Assembly (NCBI GenBank): GCA_902596165.1
Contig: CACJSU010000007.1
Coordinates: 1-64,000 of the forward strand
Reading direction: 5' to 3'
DNA length: 64,000 bases
DNA from: an uncultured SAR86 cluster bacterium
GTDB lineage: Bacteria > Pseudomonadota > Gammaproteobacteria > Magnimaribacterales > D2472
Below, one piece after another: positions 51,778 to 63,822 of this stretch. The position numbers and the translations under genes are program-made. The stretch's first letter is position 1. Each line of letters starts with the position of its first letter. A model generated the notes under the pieces. The model saw only the letters and a list, made by a program, of their open reading frames with translations. It had not been told where the DNA came from and did not search any database.

Positions 51778-51966
51778 ACGTCAACTCCCTAGTGCGCCGT
51801 CGAGGGCCGAATACTTCTTTTGTATATCCGTAATTCTTAATATCGGTACTCCTTCATGTCATACGGATCAGAGGTATAGAAACCTAGCAAAATCATTCGA
51901 CTGTTATGGAGTTGTTTAAGTTTCGTATTGGGGGATTTTCCAGTAGATATAACCCTTTGAGCTCTA

Positions 51967-52332
51967 TCATATTCCCAGCCCAGCAAGCAATGCAGTAATA
52001 CCCATTAGAAAAGCACCTGGCATTCTTAATAAAGCTCTATGTCTTCCCAAACCAAGAAAAATAAATAAAAGTGAGCCTAAAAGGTTAATCCCAATTACCG
52101 GATATGCAGCTATAGCAAATTCTGGGTTATAGGCTATATAAATTAAAGTTAAAGCACTTATAAAAAGAAAGATGGTGAACACGTGCCAAGAAACAATGCT
52201 TAACGATTTTGTTAATGCCTCCATATCGCTATCATTTACATTGCTAATATAAATTTTTCCCCCGATGAACCCATGAAACAACATTCCCGCTAAAGAAAGG
52301 AAAGCCGCAATCATCAGAAGCCAATAATCCAT
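51967..52332 (-). CDS. Four-helix membrane protein of unknown function
   Basis: 121 residues, four hydrophobic segments, with HGFIGGKIYI and LGRHRALLRMPGAF loops that recall small bacterial membrane families but no secure match. I chose ATG 52332; the frame opens at TTG 52347. It lies just after repeat C, at normal A+T-rich composition, and before the G+C-rich insert. The 183-base gap downstream (51784-51966) holds no gene or repeat that I can see. Confidence 0.62.
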   Translation of the reverse strand: MDYWLLMIAAFLSLAGMLFHGFIGGKIYISNVNDSDMEALTKSLSIVSWHVFTIFLFISALTLIYIAYNPEFAIAAYPVIGINLLGSLLFIFLGLGRHRALLRMPGAFLMGITALLAGLGI

Positions 52333-52351
52333 TTTACTTTTTATCAATACG

Positions 52352-52398
52352 AATCATAAACTACTCTACCGTCACTGAGTGTTTTTAAACAGTGATTT
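52352..52398. repeat. glmS-tail palindromic repeat, copy C
   Basis: Right arm GTTTTTAAACAGTGATTT is well kept; the left arm is worn (AATCATAAACTACTC). The centre CTACTCTACCGTCACTGAGT resembles the reverse complement of the last glmS codons. It separates the 121-residue and 98-residue membrane protein genes. Confidence 0.75.
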
Positions 52399-52412
52399 GA
52401 TTCTAACATTTT

Positions 52413-52709
52413 TCAATTTGCTAATGCTTCTGACCATAACAAAAGGTAGATGCCTGGAACTAGAATTAATGTCACAAGCAAATACACCCTCTTGCCAATG
52501 TTCTTTTTAAAATACTCTGAAATTTGACTAAGCAATAATGATAAGGGTATTACTATTGCTGCCATCATTATCATGCCTGTAAATTGCCATCCTGATTGAT
52601 GGTTTTCAGAATAATTAACTGCGTACCATTCAACGATAGACCCACAAACTATAATCAAAATTAATGTAGAGAAAATAAGTGCTTTGTAAGAGAGGTTGAG
52701 ATTAGTCAT
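52413..52709 (-). CDS. Three-helix membrane protein of unknown function
   Basis: 98 residues with hydrophobic segments at about 9-30, 40-62 and 74-94. No recognised family. It is flanked closely by repeats C and D: ATG 52709 lies six bases beyond copy D, and the stop is 14 bases before copy C, so repeat-gene-repeat spacing is minimal. Confidence 0.62.
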   Translation of the reverse strand: MTNLNLSYKALIFSTLILIIVCGSIVEWYAVNYSENHQSGWQFTGMIMMAAIVIPLSLLLSQISEYFKKNIGKRVYLLVTLILVPGIYLLLWSEALAN

Positions 52710-52715
52710 GCGTGA

Positions 52716-52769
52716 AAATCACTGTTTAAGACTACTCCACAGTCACTGATTGAGTTTAAACAGTGATTT
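52716..52769. repeat. glmS-tail palindromic repeat, copy D (best preserved)
   Basis: Perfect 14-base arms AAATCACTGTTTAA and TTAAACAGTGATTT enclose a 26-base centre that itself contains ACTC/GAGT and CAGT/ACTG pairs, so the whole unit can fold into one long hairpin. The left 34 bases (52716-52749) match the glmS 3' end and flank (52984-53017) at 28 positions. It immediately follows the stop of the 66-residue gene. Confidence 0.85.
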
Positions 52770-52770
52770 C

Positions 52771-52971
52771 TTAGCACTCGATATTGTTTTCATCCAGTAT
52801 CTTTTTTACAGATTCTGGGATTGTTTTATTATTTTCTAAATAATAATCTTTGAGTATGCATGCTTGATCGGGATCAATTCCCAAAGAGTAGTAATTATTA
52901 GTCTCGGTTTCAGTGGTAAAAGAGCAAGAGGTTGCTATAAACCCAAACACTAATATTGCTGTGTACTTCAT
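52771..52971 (-). CDS. Small exported protein, probable lipoprotein
   Basis: 66 residues with a signal peptide ending ATSC (lipobox-like, Cys16), then a short hydrophilic tail ending in a Cys. First gene after glmS on the same strand, with AAGGAG just upstream of the ATG. The final codons are repeated at 50243-50268, showing that a second copy once existed. Function unknown. Confidence 0.62.
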   Translation of the reverse strand: MKYTAILVFGFIATSCSFTTETETNNYYSLGIDPDQACILKDYYLENNKTIPESVKKILDENNIEC

Positions 52972-52983
52972 AATGGTCTCCTT

Positions 52984-53017
52984 AAATCGCTGTTTAAACT
53001 TACTCCACCGTGACTGA
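52984..53017. repeat. glmS 3' end and flank, parent sequence of the repeats
   Basis: Covers the last codons of glmS (Ser-Val-Thr-Val-Glu-stop) and the following AGTTTAAACAGCGATTT on the - strand. Copies A-D resemble this segment. In many bacteria the conserved glmS tail is the TnsD-recognised attachment site of Tn7-like elements. Confidence 0.8.
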
Positions 53018-54826
53018 CTTAGCTAGGTTCCTGGGTTGATCTAAATCAGTTCCACGTTGACATGCAACTTGATAGGCAAGGATTTGAAGTGGGATGGTAT
53101 AAATAATGGGTGCAAGCAACTCGCTGCACTCTGGCATTTGAATATAAACCCCTCTTTCAAGATTGATTTTAGAATTGGGCCCGCCAAAGACATAAAGCGT
53201 TCCGCCTCTGGCTTTTACCTCTTCAAGATTAGAGACCAGTTTTTCGGTTAGAGTATTTTCAGGTGATAGGGCGACCACTGGGATTTGATCATCTACCAAG
53301 GCCAATGGTCCGTGTTTTAGCTCGCCTGCTGGATATGCTTCAGCATGGATGTATGAAATTTCTTTAAGCTTTAATGCGCCCTCTTGCACGATTGGGAAAA
53401 ACATTCCTCGACCTAAAAATAACGCATTGTGCTTATCAGCAATGTTGGGAACTATGCCCGAGATCTTATCAGACAGCTTTAATGTTTGATTAATGATTTC
53501 AGGCAAGGATCTTAATTCGTTGACAAGATTTTTTCTTACCCCTTTATCTCCATCTAGGCTTTTTGCTATCGACATGGCAAGCAACATAAGCCCTGCAAGT
53601 TGAGTAGTGAATGCTTTGGTTGAAGCAACGCCTATCTCTGGACCGGCATTGGTGAATAAAACATGTTCGGATTCTCTGGCCAGCGAACTGGTTGGTACAT
53701 TACAAATTGATAGAGTGCTCAAATAATCTTTTTCTTGTGCATACCTTAATGCAGCTAAGGTGTCTGCCGTTTCACCTGATTGCGAGATGGTTACAAACAA
53801 TGTGCCCTCTTCTACAAGCGGGTCACGGTATCTATACTCACTAGCAAAATCTACATAACAGGGAATTTTTGCTATTTTTTCAAACCAAAATCTTCCCACC
53901 TTCCCTGCATGCAGGCTCGTTCCACAGGCAACAAACTGAATCCTTTTAATTTTACTAAAAACCTCAGATGAGCCTAGGCCAAATATATTATCTAAAACAT
54001 CGTCTTCTCCAAACTTTCCGTTGATGGTATTTGCGACTGCTTCAGGTTGCTCATGTATTTCTTTTTCCATAAAGTGAGAATACTCACCCTTGGTAACGGC
54101 GTTAACTGCTATATCTATTTCAGTTATGTCTCTTGTCACAGGAGAATTCTTACCATCAAACACTTGATAGTGTTGTTTTGAGACTTCAGCAACATCGCCA
54201 TCTTCAAGAAAAACAAACTCATTGGTGAGCTGAGAAAGGGCCAAGGGGTCAGAAGCAGCAAAATTTTCTTCCAAACCAACCCCAATTAAAAGCGGGCTTT
54301 TATTTCTTGAAATAATGAGCCTGCTTTTGTCATTGATATGAATGGCTGCTATAGCATAAGCCCCGTCTAGCTCTTTGACTGCACCATGCATGGCAAGAAG
54401 TAGATCGCCCGAGGACTGAAAATGTTGGTGAAGTAGATGAGCTATGACCTCCGAGTCAGTCTCTGATTGGAAGGTATAACCAGATTTGGTTAGTTTTTCG
54501 GTTAACTCAAGGTAATTCTCTATGATTCCATTGTGGACAATGTGAACATCTCCGCTGGATGCATGCGGGTGTGCATTTTGTTCTGAGGGCTGGCCATGTG
54601 TAGCCCAGCGAGTATGGGCAATGCCAAGTTTACTTTTTGGGCGCTGCTCAATCATTCCTTCTTCAAGCAAGCTAACTTTGCCTAAAGTTCTTAGGTTGAA
54701 AATACTGTCTTTTTGATGGAGGGCTATCCCAGCTGAATCATAGCCGCGATACTCCATTTTATGAAGGCCTTGGACCAATAGCTTGCCAACGTTGCGAGAT
54801 GATGCCGCTCCTATAATTCCACACAT
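53000..54826 (-). CDS. glmS: Glutamine--fructose-6-phosphate aminotransferase
   Basis: Makes glucosamine-6-phosphate, first step to UDP-GlcNAc. The N-terminal glutaminase begins MCGIIGA with nucleophile Cys2. Two SIS domains follow (FVACGTSLHAGKV, SQSGETADT, and LGRGMFFPIVQEGALKLKE). The C-terminus DQPRNLAKSVTVE is the conserved tail. 608 residues is normal. It starts one base after glmU on the same strand, so both enzymes of the pathway are co-transcribed. No glmS ribozyme is visible, as expected for this group. Confidence 0.97.
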   Translation of the reverse strand: MCGIIGAASSRNVGKLLVQGLHKMEYRGYDSAGIALHQKDSIFNLRTLGKVSLLEEGMIEQRPKSKLGIAHTRWATHGQPSEQNAHPHASSGDVHIVHNGIIENYLELTEKLTKSGYTFQSETDSEVIAHLLHQHFQSSGDLLLAMHGAVKELDGAYAIAAIHINDKSRLIISRNKSPLLIGVGLEENFAASDPLALSQLTNEFVFLEDGDVAEVSKQHYQVFDGKNSPVTRDITEIDIAVNAVTKGEYSHFMEKEIHEQPEAVANTINGKFGEDDVLDNIFGLGSSEVFSKIKRIQFVACGTSLHAGKVGRFWFEKIAKIPCYVDFASEYRYRDPLVEEGTLFVTISQSGETADTLAALRYAQEKDYLSTLSICNVPTSSLARESEHVLFTNAGPEIGVASTKAFTTQLAGLMLLAMSIAKSLDGDKGVRKNLVNELRSLPEIINQTLKLSDKISGIVPNIADKHNALFLGRGMFFPIVQEGALKLKEISYIHAEAYPAGELKHGPLALVDDQIPVVALSPENTLTEKLVSNLEEVKARGGTLYVFGGPNSKINLERGVYIQMPECSELLAPIIYTIPLQILAYQVACQRGTDLDQPRNLAKSVTVE

Positions 54827-54827
54827 A

Positions 54828-56180
54828 TTATTTTTTGTTTTTTGCCCAGTCTTCTTTGGTCGCCTGCTTGCCTCGAGCTACAGCAAGAGCTTCGTCGGGA
54901 ACATCCTTGGTGATTACAGAACCAGCCCCTACGTATGCACCTTTACCTATCTCTACTGGCGCTACCAATGAAGAATTTGTTCCAATGAAGCTCTCTTCAC
55001 CAATGGTTGTTTTATGTTTGTTGGTACCATCGTAATTGCAGGTAATAGTTCCAGCGCCAATGTTTGCTCTCTCACCAATATCAGCATCGCCTAGATAGGC
55101 AAGATGATTAGCTTTTGCGCCATCACCAAGTTTTGTTTTTTTGGTCTCAACAAAGTTGCCAACTTTAGCGTTGTTTCCAATTTCTGAGCCCTCTCTAAGA
55201 CGGGCATAAGGACCTATGTTGCAATTAGAGCCTACTGTTGCAGATGAGAGGTGGCTGAAAGAATCAATAGTAGAGTTGTCTCCAATAGAAACGTCTTGTA
55301 AAACAACATTTGATTTAATAGTAACGTTATCTCCTAAAGTGACCTTGCCTTCAAAAATTACATTAACGTCTACAGAGCAATCTTTACCAGCCTCAACTTC
55401 ACCCCGAACATCAATGCGAGTTGCATCCAGGATAGTAATCCCTTGTTCTAATAATTTTTCAGCACCCATTTTTCTTAAAATTGACTCTAACTCATGTAAT
55501 TCATGTTTATTGTTCGCCCCCACAACTTCGGCGGGGTTAACTTGAATATAATTTATTTTAACCCCTTTTGCAGAAAGTATCTCTACCAAGTCAGTAAGAT
55601 AGTACTCATTGGCAGCATTTTGGTTATTGATTTCATCTAAAGCAGGTTTTAAAAGGCTGCCATCGACTAATAAAATGCCTGTAAAGACCTCTTGAATTTT
55701 TCTTTCTTCTTTAGATGCATCCTTTTGTTCAATAATTCTTAGGGCTAGGTTTTCTTCATTGGTAATTATTCTGCCATAGCCAGTTGGGTCATTTAACCTC
55801 ATGGATAAAAGTGTGCACTCTTGCTTAGAACTAATAAGTGCCTCTATGGTCTCATTGCTGATTAAAGGAACGTCGCCATATAAAACTAAAACCTTTTCAT
55901 TTTCTTTTATCAAATGAGAGGCGGTTTTAACCGCATGTGCGGTTCCTAGTTGTTCATTTTGATCTACTGTTTGAATGTTTGGATCTATGCTGGTTATGTG
56001 TTTTTTTAGTAGGTCTTTTTGATGTCCCACAACGACGGTTACATCTTTGCTATTTGTTTTAGCGGTTTTGATAACGTGAGAGATTAAGGAATGGCCGCCA
56101 AGTGGCTGCATCACTTTTGGCAAATTGGTGTTCATTCGAGTTCCTTTGCCAGCTGCAAGGATAATAGTATGAATATTCAA
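54828..56180 (-). CDS. glmU: Bifunctional GlcNAc-1-P uridyltransferase/acetyltransferase
   Basis: N-terminal pyrophosphorylase with LAAGKGTRM (residues 8-16) and a C-terminal left-handed beta-helix acetyltransferase with hexapeptide repeats, including NHLAYLGDADIG and TITCNYDG. 450 residues is normal. The start is TTG 56180; no ATG fits the conserved N-terminus. Follows the ATP synthase operon after 32 bases, an order conserved in gammaproteobacteria. Confidence 0.96.
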   Translation of the reverse strand: MNIHTIILAAGKGTRMNTNLPKVMQPLGGHSLISHVIKTAKTNSKDVTVVVGHQKDLLKKHITSIDPNIQTVDQNEQLGTAHAVKTASHLIKENEKVLVLYGDVPLISNETIEALISSKQECTLLSMRLNDPTGYGRIITNEENLALRIIEQKDASKEERKIQEVFTGILLVDGSLLKPALDEINNQNAANEYYLTDLVEILSAKGVKINYIQVNPAEVVGANNKHELHELESILRKMGAEKLLEQGITILDATRIDVRGEVEAGKDCSVDVNVIFEGKVTLGDNVTIKSNVVLQDVSIGDNSTIDSFSHLSSATVGSNCNIGPYARLREGSEIGNNAKVGNFVETKKTKLGDGAKANHLAYLGDADIGERANIGAGTITCNYDGTNKHKTTIGEESFIGTNSSLVAPVEIGKGAYVGAGSVITKDVPDEALAVARGKQATKEDWAKNKK

Positions 56181-56212
56181 CGTAATAACGAATTAAGTTT
56201 GATACAAGTACC

Positions 56213-56626
56213 TTACTTGTTTTTTCTTAATTTTTGAATGGTTTTAATTCTTGCGGCTGCTTCAGCAAGTTGCGCTGCTGCTTTGGTGTAATCTAATTCT
56301 GACTCTTTATCATGCATATTTTTTTCTGCAAGTTCTTGAGCTTTGATAGCCTCGGCCTCATCCATTGATTCTGCGCGTTCAGCTCTGTCGGATAAAAAAG
56401 TAACTAAGTCAGGCTGTATTTCAATGAACCCGCCCGAGCAAAAAAAGGTTTTTTCATCATCACCGTTTTGAACTCTTACTGGTCCTGGAGCAAGGCCAGT
56501 TAGAAGAGGTGTATGGCCTGGAGCAATGCCTATTTCACCAAGAGATCCGGTAGCAAAAACCATAGTACCTTCGCCAGAATAAATTTCTTCACTTGATGAA
56601 ACTATGCTGACTTTAATGGTGGACAT
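56213..56626 (-). CDS. atpC: ATP synthase F1 epsilon subunit
   Basis: 137 residues. N-terminal beta-sandwich with GEIGIAPGHTPLLTGL and a C-terminal two-helix domain containing the RAERAESMDEAEA and AAQLAEAAARIKTIQKL helices, which can inhibit ATP hydrolysis. Last gene of the atp operon. A short perfect hairpin overlaps its stop codon but lacks a T-run in this direction. Confidence 0.95.
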   Translation of the reverse strand: MSTIKVSIVSSSEEIYSGEGTMVFATGSLGEIGIAPGHTPLLTGLAPGPVRVQNGDDEKTFFCSGGFIEIQPDLVTFLSDRAERAESMDEAEAIKAQELAEKNMHDKESELDYTKAAAQLAEAAARIKTIQKLRKNK

Positions 56627-56629
56627 GAA

Positions 56630-58901
<2,272 letters not shown>

Positions 58902-58911
58902 TAGTTATAAA

Positions 58912-60456
58912 TTAAAATGTTTGAGTTTTTTTAAATTGTTCAACAACCTCAGTGAATTGTTTTTCGATATCATCGTTCCAGTCACCTGTTTCATTAATGC
59001 TTTTTTCAAGGTCAGCTTTTTCAGATGTGAAGTAGCTGTGCAACGCCTCTTCAAAACTACCTATTTTTTCAACCTCAACATCATCCATATAACCCCTGTC
59101 AGCGGCAAAGATGCTAAGCGACTGTTGAGCCACGCTCATCGGTGAATATTGTTTTTGTTTGATGAGCTCTGTGATTCTAATGCCTCTAGCTAACTGAGCT
59201 TTAGTAGCATCATCTAAGTCTGATGCAAATTGAGAGAAAGCAGCTAACTCTCTATACTGAGCAAGTGCGGTTCTTACCCCGCCACTAAGTTTTTTCATGA
59301 TCTTGGTTTGAGCAGCGCCACCCACCCTAGAAACAGAAATACCTGGGTTAATAGCAGGCCTGATACCTGAATTAAATAAATCAGTCTCTAGGAAAATTTG
59401 GCCATCAGTAATTGAAATAACATTTGTAGGAACGAAAGCTGATACATCGCCAGCTTGTGTTTCAATAATTGGAAGCGCGGTTAAAGACCCCGTTTTGCCT
59501 TTTACCTTTCCGTTTGTAACTTTTTCTACGTAGTCTGCGTTTACTCTCGCAGCTCTTTCTAATAGTCTTGAATGAAGATAAAACACATCGCCTGGATATG
59601 CTTCTCTTCCTGGGGGTCTTTTTAAAAGTAGAGAAACTTGTCTGTATGCAACCGCTTGTTTGGAAAGATCATCATACACAATCAGGGCGTCTTCTCCTTT
59701 GTCTCTAAAGTATTCGCCCATTGAGCATCCTGAGTATGCAGACAGATATTGCATTGGAGCTGGATCAGACGCTGAGGCAGAGACAATAATTGTGTGTTCC
59801 AGAGCTCCATGCTCCTCAAGTTTTTTAACAACATTTACTACAGTTGATTGTTTTTGTCCTATCGCAACATAGATACACTTAATGCCTGTGCCTTTTTGGT
59901 TGATGATTGCATCAACCGCAACAGCAGTCTTGCCTGTTTGCCTGTCGCCAATAATAAGCTCTCTTTGACCTCGGCCAATTGGAACCATCGCATCAACAGC
60001 CTTGAGACCAATCTGTACGGGTTGATCAACAGACTGTCTGGCAATAACTCCTGGAGCCACAACTTCAACTGGCGCGGTTGACTCTGTTTTAATTTCACCC
60101 TTGCCATCAATTGGATTTCCCAGAGCATCCACAACCCTTCCCAATAACTCCTCGCCAACAGGCACTTCTAAGATTTTTCCAGTACAAACAGCTTTTTGGC
60201 CCTCAATTAAGCCTAGGTAGTCACCAAGAACCACAGCGCCCACAGAATCTTGTTCGAGATTTAGAGCTAGTCCAAGAACCCCATTTTCAAACTCAATCAA
60301 TTCACCATACATAACATCGCCCATGCCATGAATTCGGACAATCCCGTCTGAAACGCTTACGATAATACCTTCGTTTTTTCTTTCCGCTGAAAGATCAAGG
60401 CCTGAAATTTTTTCCTTTAATACACTGGAAATTTCTGATGGATTTAATTGGCTCAT
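58912..60456 (-). CDS. atpA: ATP synthase F1 alpha subunit
   Basis: 514 residues. Walker A is GDRQTGKT, and the conserved SVGRVGGAAQ-like segment is [15 protein letters not shown] with the arginine finger inside it. [22 protein letters not shown] is a strongly conserved block. Normal length. Confidence 0.97.
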   Translation of the reverse strand: MSQLNPSEISSVLKEKISGLDLSAERKNEGIIVSVSDGIVRIHGMGDVMYGELIEFENGVLGLALNLEQDSVGAVVLGDYLGLIEGQKAVCTGKILEVPVGEELLGRVVDALGNPIDGKGEIKTESTAPVEVVAPGVIARQSVDQPVQIGLKAVDAMVPIGRGQRELIIGDRQTGKTAVAVDAIINQKGTGIKCIYVAIGQKQSTVVNVVKKLEEHGALEHTIIVSASASDPAPMQYLSAYSGCSMGEYFRDKGEDALIVYDDLSKQAVAYRQVSLLLKRPPGREAYPGDVFYLHSRLLERAARVNADYVEKVTNGKVKGKTGSLTALPIIETQAGDVSAFVPTNVISITDGQIFLETDLFNSGIRPAINPGISVSRVGGAAQTKIMKKLSGGVRTALAQYRELAAFSQFASDLDDATKAQLARGIRITELIKQKQYSPMSVAQQSLSIFAADRGYMDDVEVEKIGSFEEALHSYFTSEKADLEKSINETGDWNDDIEKQFTEVVEQFKKTQTF

Positions 60457-60465
60457 TTTTTCACC

Positions 60466-61002
60466 TTAAAAATTTAATTGGTTGACTAATTTTTTGACCT
60501 TTCCTCTAATGGATAGATCCAGAGTTTCATCTCCGATTTTGATAGATAGACCGCCCATGATTGACGGATCTTCTAGAAATTCTATTTTGGAACCCTCTCC
60601 ATGTTCTGCGAGGAGCTTTTCGATGATAGTGTTTTTATTATCTTCGGAGGGTTGGTTTGCAACATTAACAACTATTGAGCTGGTTTTGTTGTGTTGCTCT
60701 AATAATTCTTGATAGCTGGTGTTAATTGCTTCAATAAGGTTGAGTCTTTTATTATCTGCGAGAAGTTCTAACATCTTATTGGCAAGGTTGCCTACTTCAC
60801 CATCTGCCAAACCTATAATAATTTGAGCAATTTTTTCTTTTGAGAGCTCCGGATCTTCAATTAGTTTGGAAACCTCTTGTGTTTGAGAGACCACTGATAA
60901 TAAAGCTAGGTCCTGTGCAACCGCTTCATGAGTACCAGCATCCAGAGCCGCAGAAAAGATAGCTTTTGCGTATGGTCTTGCAAGTGGAGACAACTCAATC
61001 AT
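60466..61002 (-). CDS. atpH: ATP synthase delta subunit
   Basis: 178 residues, OSCP-type peripheral stalk protein. The N-terminal LARPYAKAIFSAAL and the C-terminal EDPSIMGGLSIKIGDETLDLSIRGKVKKL are the usual signatures. It links F1 alpha to the b stalk. Confidence 0.95.
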   Translation of the reverse strand: MIELSPLARPYAKAIFSAALDAGTHEAVAQDLALLSVVSQTQEVSKLIEDPELSKEKIAQIIIGLADGEVGNLANKMLELLADNKRLNLIEAINTSYQELLEQHNKTSSIVVNVANQPSEDNKNTIIEKLLAEHGEGSKIEFLEDPSIMGGLSIKIGDETLDLSIRGKVKKLVNQLNF

Positions 61003-61005
61003 TTA

Positions 61006-61476
61006 CTATAACTCTGAGGCTGCTTTCTTAAGCAGTTCTTGGTGTTTCTCTGGGCTAATTTCATCACCCAGTATTTTTTCAGAAGTATCGATGATGAGTT
61101 CTGACATTTTTTGCCTTAGCTCTTCTTTGGCTTTATTAACATCGTTTTCAATTGTTTTAGATGCTGAGGACAAAATCTTTTCAGCCTCAACCTCTGCTTT
61201 TTCTGTTGCATCATTAACGATTTGAGAAGCCCTAGAGTTGGCTTTTTCTAGTATTTCAGCGGCCTCTGCTTTTGCTTTATTCATCTCTTGATCAAAAGCA
61301 AGCTGCGCCTCTTCTAAGGAATCATCTGCTTTTTTTGCCGCCTCTAAACCATCTGCTATACGCTTTTCTCTCTCTTCCATTATCGCGATGATTGGAGGCC
61401 ACACGTACTTCCAGCAAATTGCTACAAAAATAACAAATGCTAAAGTTTGGCCCAAGAGTGTTGCGTTAATATTCAT
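61006..61476 (-). CDS. atpF: ATP synthase F0 b subunit
   Basis: 156 residues: an N-terminal membrane helix (about 5-25) and a long charged helix that dimerises as the peripheral stalk. [13 protein letters not shown] after the helix is the family signature. One copy only, as in E. coli. Confidence 0.95.
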   Translation of the reverse strand: MNINATLLGQTLAFVIFVAICWKYVWPPIIAIMEEREKRIADGLEAAKKADDSLEEAQLAFDQEMNKAKAEAAEILEKANSRASQIVNDATEKAEVEAEKILSSASKTIENDVNKAKEELRQKMSELIIDTSEKILGDEISPEKHQELLKKAASEL

Positions 61477-61483
61477 TGTTTAT

Positions 61484-61720
<237 letters not shown>

Positions 61721-61735
61721 CTAAAAATTAAAGAC

Positions 61736-62894
<1,159 letters not shown>

Positions 62895-62948
62895 CAGGTT
62901 ATTTTTAAGTATATTAATTTTGATTTAAGTATGTTTTTTTAGGGGCTG

Positions 62949-62977
62949 ATTATAAAAATTTATAGTCTGAAGGACAA
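62949..62977 (-). promoter_or_regulatory. Sigma-70-type promoter of the atp operon
   Basis: On the - strand TTGTCC (-35) and TATAAT (-10, perfect) are separated by exactly 17 bases. The expected start of transcription lies about 45-50 bases before atpI. This is the clearest promoter in the window. Confidence 0.7.
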
Positions 62978-62979
62978 GC

Positions 62980-63822
62980 TTAATTTTTCTTTAATTTTAA
63001 TAATTTACTGATAATAGACTCTCTTTCATCCTTTGATGAATAGGAGATAGATATTTTTCCTCGTGAGGCAGATTGCTGATCGATCTGGGTTTTATGACCA
63101 ATGGTTTCTGAAAGCTCTTCTTCTACATTTAATAAGTCTCTATTCTTGGGTTTTGTTTTGTTTTTTGTTGTTTTGGGTTTGTTTGAAGAGGCGGCATCTT
63201 TTACTGTCATGCCCAAAGAAACTATTTTTTTTGCAAGCTCTTCTGCTTCTTTGGGTTCCATGGATGCGAGAATTTTGGCGTGGCCTTTTTCCAAGTCACC
63301 GGAATACAAAAGATCTATTACAGAGGTTGGGAGGTTTAGAAGTCTCATGGAGTTAGCAACCGAGCTTCTAGCTTTACCTGTAACTTCAGCAATTTTGTCT
63401 TGTGTTAAGGAAAACTCTCTTTTTAGTCGGTCATAACCCCTGGCTTCTTCAATAGGGTTAAGGTCCTCCCGTTGCAGATTTTCAATAAGCGCAAGCTCTA
63501 AAGATAGTTGATCTTCAGCTGAATCAACCATACATGGAGCTTTTGTTAGGCCAGCCTGCTGTGCAGCTCTCAATCGTCTTTCACCAGCAATTAATTCATA
63601 GCCTCCTGCCCCTGTTTCTCTTACAAGGATGGGTGATAAAATCCCGTGTTTTGCAATGGATTGTGAGAGTTCGTTTATTTTTTGCTCATCAAACGATTGT
63701 CTTGGTTGAAAGCGGTTGGGTTTGATTTGGTTTAACTCAATCTCCTTTATAGATTGTGTGTTTGGGGTGGCAACATCTCCAAGGAGTGCATCTAGGCCTG
63801 TGTTAAGTATTTTATCTGCCAC
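62980..63822 (-). CDS. parB: Chromosome partitioning protein ParB
   Basis: 280 residues. N-terminal GLDALLGD, CTPase/spreading motifs RFQPRQSFDEQKI and GERRLRAAQQAG, and the central HTH (LTQDKIAEVTGKARSSVANSMRLL) that binds parS. I chose GTG 63822 because AGGAG lies eight bases upstream; a TTG at 63828 is too close to it. Overlaps parA. No canonical parS palindrome was seen in the window. Confidence 0.95.
   Translation of the reverse strand: MADKILNTGLDALLGDVATPNTQSIKEIELNQIKPNRFQPRQSFDEQKINELSQSIAKHGILSPILVRETGAGGYELIAGERRLRAAQQAGLTKAPCMVDSAEDQLSLELALIENLQREDLNPIEEARGYDRLKREFSLTQDKIAEVTGKARSSVANSMRLLNLPTSVIDLLYSGDLEKGHAKILASMEPKEAEELAKKIVSLGMTVKDAASSNKPKTTKNKTKPKNRDLLNVEEELSETIGHKTQIDQQSASRGKISISYSSKDERESIISKLLKLKKN

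Larger units (their letters stand above)
50269..51783. other. G+C-rich insert with two sulfotransferases (probable horizontal transfer)
   Basis: Base composition changes sharply here. For example 51121-51180 has 31 of 60 G+C and 51241-51300 has 33 of 60, against 19 of 60 at 52141-52200 just outside. The insert holds two overlapping sulfotransferase genes and is joined at its left end to the truncated cassette remnant in repeat B. No integrase, transposase or target duplication is visible. Confidence 0.75.

Noticed and set aside
50269-51783. Sulfotransferase genes as pseudogenes
   Set aside because: Both frames are intact with full PAPS motifs and overlap neatly; only the initiator of the first is non-canonical.
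49644-52769. Integron attC sites
   Set aside because: The repeats fold like attC, but I could not place the R-Y-Y-Y-A-A-C / G-T-T-R-R-R-Y boxes and no integrase is present.
49644-53017. A complete Tn7-like element
   Set aside because: No tnsABCD gene, no Tn7-type end sequences and no five-base duplication are seen, although the locus matches the Tn7 attachment region.
56205-56219. Perfect hairpin CAAGTA/TACTTG followed by a T-run on the + strand
   Set aside because: The T-run is on the strand with no gene to terminate; for atpC on the - strand the stem is not followed by T residues. Probably chance at the atpC stop.
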